Positions 34,301 through 45,334 of a stretch of 64,000 nt of DNA are shown here, piece by piece; the first letter of the stretch is position 1, and each line of letters opens with the position of its first letter. A program made the translations under genes and the position numbers. Under the pieces are notes generated by a model, which worked only from the letters and a program-made list of their open reading frames with translations, had not been told where the DNA came from and made no database searches. The DNA is from Cudoniella acicularis (Eukaryota; Ascomycota; Leotiomycetes; Helotiales; Helotiaceae): the NCBI GenBank assembly GCA_013054445.1, contig JAAMPI010000001.1, positions 62,001-126,000 on the forward strand, read 5' to 3'.

Positions 34301-35156
34301 GCAAGACCCTTGGGAATCGATTGTTTCGGGGCTTGAAGCACTTGGTGGGCCACTCGACCAGGAGGATCAACGCACATTGTCCATCGAAGAAGTTCCTCTG
34401 ATTCAAGCCGACCTGACATGGGGCGACATTCTTCGCGACGGTACTCTCACGCATCTTCCTCGCCCTTCACTTCTGGCAATCACGATGCTGCCGGCATCAC
34501 CAAACGCGAAGAAATCGGCTTGGCCTAATACGCCACTCATCCCCCCACACCCAAGCGTCGTTCAACGACGAATGGAACTACTTACTTCAGATATGCTCAC
34601 TCGTGCTCTAACTCTGGTATCACGAGGGCAGCACGATCGCGCACAGCATCTTCTCAATGAGACCCGTTCTATTCTAAAAGGCCTCGGCAAGGGCGGACTA
34701 CCGCCGATTCCCCCAACTTCGCAGATGAAATCGCCCACTTCGGGCGATGGAGCATCACCTACCACTTCTGTTACCCCAGATCGCCGACGCACACCATCTC
34801 CTACATCCGCAGTTTCAACAAACTCTAACCACAACGCCATTCCTCGACAGCATTCTAACGATGGTTTATCTATGAACTCGTCACCTGGCATCGATCCCGT
34901 CACCGTTTCCGCTCTTGACGCGGAACTTGAGTCCAGTCTCGAATGGATTAACCATCCAGCCGTTTTCGGAAGAGATAGCCGAAAAGCCGTCCTTCAGGCC
35001 ATCGGCGTTATTAGTAGCCAGAGAGGATACACATTCCGAACTCCAGTTGAAAGTCTCTGGTCTGGACGAGTCGGCGGAGTCAAACGCCTGACTGAAAGAA
35101 GCCGAGAGTGGCGCGAAGAAGGTGGCGGCGAAGGTGGCATCATGGAAGAAAGCTAG
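31388..35156 (+). CDS. RING-PH-VWA scaffold protein of the Far1/Ste5 type
   Basis: Five exons: 31388-31595, 31710-32087, 32152-32845, 32898-33893 and 33941-35156. All have GT-AG junctions, CTAAY-like branch sites and matching phases, giving 1,163 residues. A Ser/Lys-rich N-terminus leads to a RING-H2 domain (about residues 135-185) with CAVC, CGHVSH and CPTC ligands. A long Ser/Arg/Asp-rich linker follows, then a PH-like domain (about 430-560) starting FGKLRLYGTI. The VWA domain (about 620-830) contains FDIVVVVPISSSM and DRDRMGLVTFG; the usual first MIDAS Asp is replaced by Pro, so metal binding is doubtful. This RING-PH-VWA order is that of the Ste5/Far1 scaffolds of the pheromone MAPK pathway. 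In filamentous fungi a role in mating or cell-fusion signalling is inferred. The frame is intact. Confidence 0.85.
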
Positions 35157-37240
35157 ATGTCACTTGCCGCTTTGCCTTTCCACTCTTTCAACCATCGGAT
35201 CCCGAGTGTACGAGTTTGCTTTGAAAATTTTCCCGCTCCGCTTTAAATACCCCTTGGGCAACTTTTTTCGAGATTTCTTCCGATTCCGATATATGAATTA
35301 TATAAGTAACGACGAGATGGCCGGTTCTGCGCATATTTACTACCATATCATACCATTTATGTATATTACCCATATTACCCATTTTCTTTTTTTTTTTGCA
35401 ATGCTTTTTAACAGGCAGGAACGCATGGACATACCCTTCTTATTGTTACTGCTATTTACCCACTTTTATGTTTTGTTCTGTTTATGTTTCGGGATCGGAC
35501 GGGCATAGGATCTCTTTTTGGGAGGAGAAATCTCGTTTGTGCATATGGAGTGGTGCAAATTCCAGCAGCACACTTCATGTCCATGTTGAGCGGGAGTGGT
35601 GGAAAAGAAACGCATGTACGCACTTGATTGTCCAGTTGAGCAATGTATTGAAGAAATGGATAGCGGGGCACATGTTATTCACGTAACGAACGAACGGCCA
35701 GGCATGATCAGGTCAGCTATCAGCTGCATTTGCAGAGTCCGAGTCGAGAGTTGAGAGAAGGAGAGGGAGAGTCCTTTATGGTATATAGATTATGAATGAC
35801 TAGTAACGTGGAAATCTTATGGATTTGACATGAAAAACCCTTCTTTTTCTGACTTTTTTTTCAATTGTGAATTTTCTACGGAAAGAAAGATAATAAATCA
35901 GGACATTGCCGCAAAGTAAGCTTCAGGATGCTTACTCGTCAAGTGGACTTTCTGTATCTACGCAGTGAAGCGCTGCGCACACCTTTTCCAAAGAGCCTTT
36001 AGGTAAAGTGAAACTCGAGGCATATTTTATTATATTCTTTTTATTACTATTGCCATTAGAGATATAGTAGGGGTTTCCTAGTCTATAAATTTTATTATAT
36101 TCTTTTTTTTATATTGCGGGTATAGGGATAGGAATTAAAGCAGGTAGATAGGTACTGTAGGTAGGCGGGTAGGCGGGTAGGTGGGTCAGCAAGGTGTGTT
36201 TGTTATTGAGAAAATGACTAACTAATTGGGTGCAAGTTTGTTAATATAACATGATACTGTGTTGTTTAAGCCTTGAAGGAAGGGTTTGAATCGAAGAGAG
36301 GGACTTGAGGAAGAACTCTGTGTGCTTAATTATGTACAGTGCTCTTGATGGATAGACCATAAATGGATGGATCTGGATCTCGATCCAATCCTGCTCTATA
36401 GATCTGATACTTTTTACGATCTAATCTATCTAATAAAAACTCAATAATAAGTGGATATCTATAACGCAAATAGATCTTTAATACGAGAGTATTTTTCACT
36501 ATATATAGTTATATTATGCCTATATTACCAGATATTAAAGAAAATGTTTCTATTTTTTATTTTTCAAGTATTATTACAATAATTTATTAATTGGATATCG
36601 ACCGGATATCCATGGATTTTCACGGATTTAAAGGGAGAACAAAAGATCTATAATTCATTCGAATTCGTCAGTTTCCTTAATAGATCTGGATCTCAGCTCT
36701 AGTTATATGGATTGGACTGGATATTGCGAAAAATTAATGGATATCCATCCATCGAGAGCACTAGGGATGTATGTATGCAAGGAAGGAAGGAAAAAGGTTT
36801 GCGTTCACGAATGGTTGTTGAAATTTTGTGCGTCATGATGCGAGAATTGAGTTTTTGTGGTGATGAGTTTGAAGGGGAAGAGGCGGAAAAGTTTTAGTCC
36901 GTTTAAAAGAAGAGATAAAAAGTAGAGGGAGTGAGAGGGAGACCGAAAGAAAACGAATCCGAGAAATTTACTCGAAGGAGGAAATGAAACACTCTTCTTG
37001 CTTGAACAAATATTTATAGCTTCCACGTGAAAAAGCATAATACCAAATATACCCACTGGATCCTAGAACCTCGAAAACGGTTTAAAGAGAGAATTGGTGA
37101 AGATTTCGTGTCAGTTGAATGTATTTCTTCTTATAAAGGAGCAGAAAACATTGAAGCACGAAGTAAATTGAACGTATCTAGCAATAAAATGACAAAGACT
37201 CGAATTCAAAATGACTAAAAAATTAGCAGAAGATAGTAGC
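35157..37240. other. Intergenic 2.1 kb with an AT-rich degenerate repeat fragment
   Basis: No gene is visible. From about 36360 to 36760 the sequence is AT-rich and dotted with GGATATCC and ATGGATATCC words in both orientations. That pattern is typical of old, mutated transposon or satellite fragments, but no termini or coding relic could be identified. A short GTAGGCGG microsatellite-like run lies near 36155-36182. Confidence 0.4.
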
Positions 37241-37835
37241 TTAAATAATAGTAACTCTTGTTTCCTCCCAAGGATTCATCCCGTCATACTGATACACAGC
37301 AAAAATTCCTACTCTGCGGAATGTATCCTCTAGCCCTAGCACGGGCTCTAAGACCAGGCCGCAATGGCCGCTTGCAAGCAGACACCAGTGTTCTCGTGGA
37401 CGTTCTACACTTTCCATGTCAAACGAACACTTGCCTAGAAAGAATTTCTTCCATTCTCGTTCGATGGTGCTTGGGCCCTCCAGCAACAGATTTCTTTCGT
37501 CCTCCTCAATCTTTGCAATATCTAAGATTATATTCCAAGAACCAGTAACAAGTGATAGCCAGTCCTCTGGCGTCTCAGTCTCAGATTTGGAACCAGCCCG
37601 GTAGATCTTTCTCATGGGCTCAGAAGCCAGAAATTTTCCATCTGAAACTTGACCCATTGGATCATGGCCTAGTGGGGTAACGGAGCACTCGAAGTAGCTT
37701 AGGTGCGATGTTATATCTAGAGGAGGGATATATTCCAGTTCAAATTCAATAGTATCAATATCCTCATAAGAGACATGACTATCTAGAGAGGCCCAAGACC
37801 ATGAAGGGGCGCGATATTGACATGGGGTAAGCAAA

Positions 37836-37856
37836 CCCCCCCCCCCCCCCCCCCCC
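37836..37856. repeat. C21 homopolymer inside the HET pseudogene
   Basis: Twenty-one consecutive C on the plus strand would encode poly-Gly on the minus strand. The reading frame of the upstream HET part and of the C-terminal part differ across it. The true length may vary between strains or be misassembled. Confidence 0.9.
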
Positions 37857-38776
37857 ATGTGATGATGATTCAGTGCGTCTTGACCGCAGCAGACTACGTG
37901 GCAAATCTTGTTCCTAAAGACTAGCGAAATAGGAGCCCTTTGTATTCCTCTGTAGCTCATGGACATAACCAGAGATCGCAGGCAATTTGTCGCGAGGGCT
38001 GGTCATCTTACAAGGTGAGTATATTGAGATGGTGTTTGACCAATCGAAGAGAAATCTGTATTCTGATTGGATAAGAGATGTTAGCAAATCCATTAGCTAA
38101 GTCCTAGATCTCGAGCTTACGAGACCTCCATGTTTCTCTATGGTATCCCCTTCTCTGCAGGAAAATTGAACGCTATCTGTGTAAAATCTGAGTAACTTCC
38201 TCGAAAGTTTCTATTCCTAGACTACCCAAGCTCGTTCGCTCAAGTGGTTTTGTTTCTCTGCCTTAGAGGTGGGCCGAGGCACGGTGGCGCCTTCTTCGGG
38301 GGTGCAGTCCGGGAAGCCATGAGGGATGTTGTAAGAAGTGACACTTTGGAACTCGTAGTGGTGAAGAAAACCATCATTACAATCTTTTGCACTCGCAACT
38401 GATATTGTGAGAAATGAATTTCCGTATATTTGCGCCATTTTTGACGATTCGATCTGCGAGTCTTCTCCATTCACAGAATCCTGGACGATACACAAAGCGT
38501 CTACCCAAAGATACCTGATCCCGAGTTTTCGAGTAACTTGCACCGCATGGCGAATAGTTCTGGGTAGACTTGCAAGTGGTATCTTGATCAGATGATTCTG
38601 GAGATTCTCTCTTGTTGTTGTTACTGGTTGTGACGCTCCCCAACAATAACTCAATGCAACATAATACCCGTAAGATCCCTATAATAAATGCAAAACAGGT
38701 TCTTGGGATAAATTTTCAATCCCAGCGTCGATCACTCGGGTCGGGAGTGGAGGGCGTTCTTCGCATTTACAGCTTA

Positions 38777-39047
38777 CGAGCCCAACCTCACGGGTCTGTG
38801 GACACAGGGTATTTAAGTAACAAATAAAATTTAAACCTTTTAAATCACTAAACACTACTTAATCAGACTCAACTTTACTTAATTTATTTCTTATATCTCG
38901 AGTCCTAAGTTATAATTATTCTTTACTGGTTTATAACTTTCAAGTGATCGCGGAGACTTTGCTTTGTAGATGCCTGAAGGCGGATTCGTGAGGCCTGAAA
39001 ATGCCTAAAAAATGCCCTGTGTACACAGACCCGTGAGGTTAGGCTCG
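38777..39047. mobile_element. 271-bp MITE inserted in the HET gene
   Basis: Terminal inverted repeats of 38 bp (35 of 38 identical) begin CGAGCCYAACCTCACGGGTC at each end. The flanks carry a direct TTA duplication (38774-38776 and 39048-39050). There is no coding capacity. Deleting the element plus one TTA joins ...CQTGHL to SCKCEERPPLPTR in one frame, exactly the HET pattern, so the insertion is proven by frame restoration. The short TIR-only structure marks a non-autonomous DNA transposon. The sequence is not RIP-mutated, being below the size usually targeted. Confidence 0.9.
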
Positions 39048-39407
39048 TTAGGTGACCAGTTTGGCATTTTGCGATCCAAGATTTCATTATCTCAAAATTT
39101 GGATCTAGAATTTGATCGGTGTTAATTGGCTTGCCTTCGGTTTGAATTCTAGTGAAGTAATCTGTTATTAATGTAAGTTTCGTGTCCTATGGCCCCATCA
39201 CCCATCACCATCACGTATCTGCTCCTTTGTATCGCAAAAGGACGCTCTACCAAGCTTAAATTCAGGGCGCTGATGCCCTCTATATACACTGGAAAAGTGG
39301 GACCAGGGGGCTAGCCCGAGTCCCTGGAGGGAGCCCAGGTAACGTGACATATTTTCACCATGATTTAATTCCTAATTCGTACTGACCCTTTTGAGTTGTT
39401 AAACGTA

Positions 39408-40708
39408 TAATCAGGTCGGGTAAGTTAACGTCACGTGCTATTTTCACACCCCTTTTCCAGAAGGCAATCACTTCACCAGTTTAAGTCAGAGATAGACTAA
39501 AATAGGCTCAAATTAAAGCTATTTAGTACTTGGTTGCTCCCCCCTTGTTCTTTAAGCACGCATCCTATCTGCGTGGTACAGAATCACACAATTTTAAAAG
39601 GAATTTTCCGTCAATCTGTGGCTATACTTGCTAGAGGGCTAGCCTCATATCCGTTACACTTTTCACTTTGTGCCTGCGTTTAGAGATTATATCCTTGATA
39701 TACTTCTAAAGATTCTCAATAGGATTGAGATCCGGGGACTGAGGTGGCTAACTCATCCTTTTAATCCTCTTGTTAGTCAGATATTTAGTGATAATCTTAG
39801 TAGTATGCCACGGCGCATTATCCTCTTACATAACCACCTTATCCCTATATCTCCTCCTCATCCTTTCGTAGAATGGAATAAACAACCTTTGAAGTACCTA
39901 CTTATACCTCTTGGCTGTCATATTCTCCCCTTCCGGAAGCATATACAGGGGCCCTATCTCGTCCCTATAAAAACAGCTCCACACCCCTACTGTCGCTCTC
40001 CCACTTTAAAAGAAGGTCGTAAGTTCTTCTCCGCGTATTCATCTTCCCTTCCAGGCCCCCTTGTTACCTAAAATGTTTGTATATCCTCCCCTATTTCGAA
40101 GGTAACCTCGTCGCTCCAACACACCTTCCGATTGTCCCTTTTTATAGCTTTTTCGGCTTTGTAGTNGATCCTACGTTTTTTCTTGTGTAGTGCTAAAAGA
40201 AAGGGCTTTTTNCGTGGTCTCCGCTTTGCTTTTCCGAAGGATTTAAGGATAATTGCGACTNTGTGGTGGTTTAAACGCTTGCCGGATTTAGAAGGCGTTC
40301 NAAGCGCTTTTAAGGTCATCCTTGTGTCTCGAGTAGCCGTACGTATAAGGGCTCTTTCCCCCCGGGAAGTGATTTCCTTTAGACGACCACTTCTTGGCTT
40401 GGTTTTAAACGTTATATCAGGGCAAATAGATTGACGGGTAATAAATAAGGAAATTGTAGTACGGGGGTGTTTAAGTTTGCGTGAAACCTGGGTCGGTATA
40501 TATCCTTCTAAATATAGGGTCCAGATATCACGTCTCTAGACTAGTGTGAACACCGTACGGGTGTTCTTTAGTGCGATACCTATAGTTGAAAGTTTAGAAA
40601 GGAAATAATTAAGAATTAATTAAAAATTAAATTCTGTGTGTAGGTGGGGGGGTCAAAGCAGGGCATGGATTATAAGCGAATGTGACGCTGACGTACCCGA
40701 CCTGATTG
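39408..40708 (-). mobile_element. Tc1/mariner-type transposon (DD34E), inactivated
   Basis: The 1,301-bp element is flanked by TA at 39406-39407 and 40709-40710. TIRs start YAATCAGGTCGGGTA and extend about 27 bp. The minus strand encodes a Tc1-like transposase: a basic helix-turn-helix region, CWSDEVTFEIG (first Asp), EDNAPWH (second Asp) and PPQSPDLNPIENL (Glu). There are 34 residues between the second Asp and the Glu. In-frame TAA and TAG stand where Gln and Trp are expected, consistent with RIP, but the element is less mutated than the island to its right. Four N bases (about 40166-40301) fall in it. Confidence 0.9.
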
Positions 40709-40884
40709 TACTTTTGGTTAGTACATTTGCTTTAATTATTTATAATTCGTACAATTTAATATAATTACCTAAAAGCTGTGCCTGAACGTATCGCGTACTT
40801 CATACTCTCCTCCGAAGGCAACTTAAACAATTTCTCCACATCTCCCAGCATATCCTCGCCTTCCTTATGTCCTCAAAGATCAAG

Positions 40885-41079
40885 TGTCACAGGTCAGGTC
40901 TGGCTAAGGCAGGGCAAAGGTGGCTTAGTGGACGACTGTATTTCGACGAAGGATTCTAGACTAAGGAGAGAAGGAGAGTCGAGCGCGACAGCTTAGATAT
41001 AGGGTGTAGCTGACTCAGCAGGGCTAGGCGAGGCCACGTGGCCATGTAGCCTCAGGCACTCCAAACCAGGACCGTGACA
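40885..41079 (+). mobile_element. Solo LTR, 195 bp
   Basis: It begins TGTCAC and ends GTGACA (TG...CA with a 6-bp inverted end). It is bounded by a 5-bp direct duplication TCAAG (40880-40884 and 41080-41084). A RIP-mutated, inverted relative lies at about 45168-45334 inside the Gypsy integrase. Orientation is arbitrary because no internal region adjoins. A solo LTR formed by LTR-LTR recombination is the simplest reading. Confidence 0.8.
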
Positions 41080-41191
41080 TCAAGTAGGAAAAATCCGAAA
41101 GTTCTGCGAGATTCGTAGAGTGCCCCTGATTCATGTTCATCTCCTTCCAGTAGCTTCTCGAAGAGAGCTTTTTTGAGTTGTATTATTAGTA

Positions 41192-42526
41192 AGAGCTGGG
41201 GCTATGGCTCGCCGCACACCTAAGCGAAATTAGACCCACCCTTATATTTCTCACCTAGATTCTTTAAAAATTTACTATAATATAACTATTAATTATTTTT
41301 ACCTGATATTCGAGATAAAATACGATATTCTATTATCCTCTCCGCCGCGTAAGCTAGGCGACAATTAGAATACTTTAAAACGCGCTAGAGTACGCTAAAT
41401 ACGACGTGATAGAAAATCCTAGGGAAATATCTTTAAAGAACTCTATATGCCCTAAGTCACTACTAGGTCGATCTATAAGGATAAATCAAGTAGGACCACG
41501 TGTAAAGACAAGTAATACTATCACTTATTACTATCTATTCGATTAATACGCTAAATCATTCGCTATATAGTAAAAGGCTATAGCTCTTATCGCTTAACCT
41601 TTAAGTAGGTCCGCTAGTAACTAGGTATCGTAGCCTCTACGCGCACTATTTAACGAGAACTTAGAAAGTATAGCTACCGGCGCTATATTACATGCCCCTA
41701 ACCTTTTATATCACGGGCACAATCTAAGAAGAGATTAGCATTTACTTTAGAACATAGGTAGTAGGGGACATCAGACTATATAGCGTATAAGGACGACGAT
41801 AAGCCTAGAGGTGACTAGCGGAAGGTGATTTAGTTAGACAAAGCTATATTTAATACTAGGAAGGATTGTAGAGTCTAGGTTATATAAAAGATAGACGAAA
41901 AGTACTATCTAGACTATATAAAGTCGATTTATAGGTCTAAAAGGTTTTTAGTTATAATTTAAAAGGCTCTTAACTAGGATTATAAATCACTATTAGTTTT
42001 TATAAAGAAGTTATCTAGGTATAAGGGTATATACTCTAAGGCCTACCTTTAAGAGGTATTATAGCCTATTGTTTTCCCTCTTTTTAAGACCTTAGGTCTA
42101 GAGTATATCTTTATAGAAGATAGCTCTAAGGTATATCTAGGCTATACCCGCTTACCTTACCTATAGTATAAGGTTTATAGATTTAGTTAGCCTTCTTCTT
42201 TACCTAATTTAAACTTGATTAAGAAGATCTAGAGGTAGATAAAAAGAGAGTTAAATAAAATAGCTTATAAGCTAAGAACTAAGAGAGTATTGATAGAGGT
42301 AATCTAGGGGCTTTAGGACCGGGTAGACCTACGTGATTATTATTATTATATAGAATAATTAACTTGTAAAATTAAGGACGTTATTAAAGTACGAGGGCTA
42401 GCTACTATTAATTAAATTTTTAGCTAAAAAGCTNTTAAATTNAGTNAATAGTGATTTTTTTTTAGTAGGGGAGCCTCTTTTTTAAAGGGCTCGCTTAGGT
42501 ATACGGCGAGCTATAGCCCTAGTTCT
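41192..42526 (+). mobile_element. Second Tc1-like transposon, heavily RIP-mutated
   Basis: TIRs start AGARCTRGGGCTATRGCTCG and are flanked by TA (41190-41191 and 42527-42528), giving 1,335 bp. A decayed transposase on the plus strand shows KYYLDYIKS, SLLVFIKKLSRYKGIYSKAY and IFIEDSSKV, then a PNLNLIKKI segment, with many TAG/TAA codons. His, Cys and Met are replaced by Tyr and Ile as saturated RIP predicts. The left TIR is less mutated than the right one. Confidence 0.8.
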
Positions 42527-42940
42527 TATAATCGGTTCTATTGTCTATACGTTACTCGCTTAGCCTTTTTTTAGAATAGCTGATTCGCTTAATAGCCCCT
42601 CTCTACCCTACTAAATATAATAAAAAAAATATTATTACTTTTAAAAAACTTATTATTATAGGCCGCGTACGTAAAACTGTCGGGAGGTATAATATAAAAA
42701 GATAAAGTACTAGTATATATTAACTATCGATTTTAATATAATATAAATATATATTATTAAAAGCTTAATAGAAAAAAAGACTTTTAGGAGAGCTACTCTC
42801 TCTCTTATTATATAGACAAGAATAAGCTTCTAAGAGGTTCTAGTATAGAAGGACAAATACAACCTAAAAGGGAGGGAGTTCAAATAGACATTAATTTGAC
42901 TTAAGAAGAGGAAGCTANCTGCCTGAGAACACGTCTTTTA
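42527..42940. other. RIP-mutated filler of unknown origin
   Basis: AT-rich sequence depleted of CpA and TpG lies between the second Tc1-like element and the Gypsy fragment. No termini or protein relic could be assigned. N bases occur at about 42434-42446 (just inside the previous element), 42918 and 42946, near element junctions. Confidence 0.4.
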
Positions 42941-42954
42941 TCCTCNTTCGCGTA

Positions 42955-43003
42955 GGTCACGTGTCTACGACCACGTGACCTAGTACTAGCACTAGTGCTA
43001 GTA
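42955..43003. repeat. Two adjacent palindromes in a non-RIP islet
   Basis: GGTCACGTG (42955-42963) is inverted as CACGTGACC (42972-42980). A perfect 20-bp palindrome, TACTAGCACTAGTGCTAGTA, follows at 42984-43003. This islet keeps CA and TG dinucleotides, unlike its surroundings, and lies just 5' of the Gypsy RNase H relic. Confidence 0.75.
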
Positions 43004-43724
43004 TCCCTACTATAGTAGCCTACTTCTCGAAGACTATAGCTCTTATAGAGTATAACTACGAGACCTATAACAAGGAGATATTAGATATCGTCTAATCTCT
43101 CGACGAGTAGCGTCTAGAGCTATAAGGTATTACGAAAAAGATCTAGATCTATACCGACTATAAGACCCTCGAATACTTTATAACTATAAAGTAGCTTATA
43201 AGATAATAAGCTAGATAGGCTAAGGCTCTAGCTAAATATTACTTCGTGATTATATATCGTATAAGACAGTAGAATAGTAAGGCTAATACGCTTACGCGAT
43301 ATAATAATAAAGTTAAGTAATAAGACAGGATTAAAGCCGAATATAAGACGCGTACTATCTTATCTTAGAACTAGATCGACTCTAAGGTTTTATAAGACCT
43401 TAGAATCGACGTAGACGTAGACGATAGTATTACGCTAGCCCTAGTCAAAGACGACTTGTTTAAAGAGAACTTAAGACTCGTCGATAGACTTTTATAAGCT
43501 AATAAGACCGCGTCGTTACTTTAAGCTTATAGACTTAAGCGTAAAAACAAGACTCGGAACTAGCCTTAGAAAAGAGATTACTCTTATATAGAGGACGACT
43601 AGTAGTTCCTAATATAGATAACCTACGTACGGAGCTAATTAAAGAAGCCTACGACTAGGTCTCTATAGCGTACCTTAGTCGCGACAAAACCTATCGACTT
43701 CTATAGCTACGATACTACTAATAA

Positions 43725-44361
43725 CGAGCCTAGTCAGATAAGTCTATGTTTTTAGGGTATTTTAGCGACCTATATATACTAAATAATTATAATACTAACA
43801 ACTCTACTACTCGACTTTAATTACGACCTTAGCTTTAAAATACTAACTAAATATAAGAAAGCGATATACTAGCTATATAGCTTTAGAAAGAAGTTAGTTA
43901 ATTAGATTATAGAGCGTTATAAGTTAAATAAATCGACGATTATTAAGATTTTAGGCTATCTCGCTCTAGAGCGAAAACGACTAGTAAGAACCGGACGACC
44001 TAAAGAACTTAGCGATATATAAGTAGATAATATTATAGAATATCTCTTAAATAACTAAAGTGTCTAAGTCTTTAGTTAAGTATAATTATATAATAAACTA
44101 ATAAGTCTAATTAGTTAAATTTATATTTTTAAAATATATTTTAAATAGTTTTTAGGCTTTCTAACCCTGTCTTTAGGCTCTTAAAAATCAAAGCTATTAC
44201 GATTACTTAAAAGCTATAAAAGAACTAAGAATAATTATAATATAGAATCTAGTAATTATAAGTTATAAAAGATAATAATACTTTCTATTTACTAACTTTT
44301 AAAAGTTTACGATTTTACTAGTAAAATACCCTAGAAACCTAGACTTATCTAACTAGGCTCG
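43725..44361 (+). mobile_element. Nested 637-bp TIR element, deletion derivative of a Tc1/IS630-like transposon
   Basis: TIRs start CGAGCCTAGTYAGATAAGTC at both ends, flanked by a TAA duplication (43722-43724 and 44362-44364). Inside is only the N-terminal half of a transposase (helix-turn-helix region ending RTGRPKELSDI); the catalytic half is missing. Removing the element plus one TAA rejoins the Gypsy integrase zinc-binding region in frame (RYY.. to NIGRFVRN), which proves the insertion. The order of events is therefore Gypsy first, this element later, both then RIP-mutated. Confidence 0.8.
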
Positions 44362-45167
44362 TAAAATATACTTTAGAATATCGGACGCTTCGTACGTAAC
44401 TATTACTCTTATCGGAAGGCTAATATCTTACGTAATAAGACTCTTAGATTCCTATACCCTCTACTTATCCCTAACCGCCTCTAATAGCACGTAACTATAG
44501 ATTTTAAGTCTATACTAGCCGAAAGGTATAGATTCGACGCTATATTTATAATAATTAATAGGCTAAATAAATAACCTATCTCTAAACTTTATTATAAGAC
44601 GATTATAGCTAAAGATATAGCCTAACTCTATATTAAGAACGTCTATTAATATTATAGACTAGTATGGTCTATTATCTTAGATAGAGGCCTATAATTCGTC
44701 TCTTAATTCTAGAAAGAACTCTACTATATCCTAGGAATTAAGTTTAAGTTATCTATAGCCTATTATCTTTAGATAAACAGAAAGATAGAGATTATAAACT
44801 AATATCTAGACTAAAGACTACGTCTTTTTATAAAATATTATTAAGACAACTAGTTAGAATTATTTCTTATAATAAACTATACCTAGTTTACCCTATTATA
44901 TAATAGTATTAGTATATCCTTATACGAGCTATAGAACGGCTACCTCCCCTAGACCTCCTTTAACTAGAATATCCCTATAACTACGAGCGTTTAAGAATAG
45001 ATTAGCTAGGATAAGGTACGCGAAATAGTTAGCAGGATATAAGAAGCTATATAGAAGGGTAAAGACCTTATAGCTAAGGCTTAGGCTAGAATAGAAAAGA
45101 CTACGAACGCGTCTAGACGACCTATCGACTTTAAGGTCTATATTATAGACCTAGTTCGAAGGTCTAG

Positions 45168-45334
45168 TCAGGACCGACTACGTAACCTCGCGTAGTCCCG
45201 TTAAGTCAGCTATACCCTATATTTAAGCTGTCGTACTCGACTCCCCTTCTCTCTTTAGTCTAGAATCCTTCGTCGAAATATAGTCGTCTACTAAGCTACC
45301 TTTACCTTACCTTAGCTAGACCTAACCTATAACA
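45168..45334 (-). mobile_element. Nested LTR-like insertion related to the solo LTR at 40885-41079
   Basis: The reverse complement aligns with the solo LTR over about 150 bp, from TGTYAYAGGTYAGGTCTRGC to the GCTGACT region, with CpA/TpG-type differences concentrated in this copy. A GTCTAG word flanks both ends (about 45162-45167 and 45335-45340), consistent with a target duplication. It interrupts the Gypsy integrase between VYIIDLV and the KLDYQIV module. The low-coordinate end is diverged or deleted, so that boundary is approximate. Confidence 0.65.

Larger units (their letters stand above)
37241..39186 (-). pseudogene. HET-domain (heterokaryon incompatibility) pseudogene
   Basis: The minus strand encodes clear HET motifs: WIAKCQTGH..C, LPTRVIDAG, YVALSYCWG, LGIRYLWVDALCIVQDS, SERAW, DKLPAISG and RAPSWSWASLD. 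The frame contains five in-frame TAG codons (38681-38679, 38219-38217, 38213-38211, 38099-38097, 37916-37914). Several fall where family members have Gln or Trp (after AWVV; in the YFASLxEQDLPRSLL segment). CAG and TGG both become TAG by CpA/TpG changes, the RIP signature. A C21 run (37836-37856) shifts the frame before the C-terminal part. A 271-bp MITE interrupts the N-terminal part. The 5' end is uncertain; another TAG lies at 39189-39187. HET proteins trigger incompatibility cell death; this copy cannot make a full product. Confidence 0.85.
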
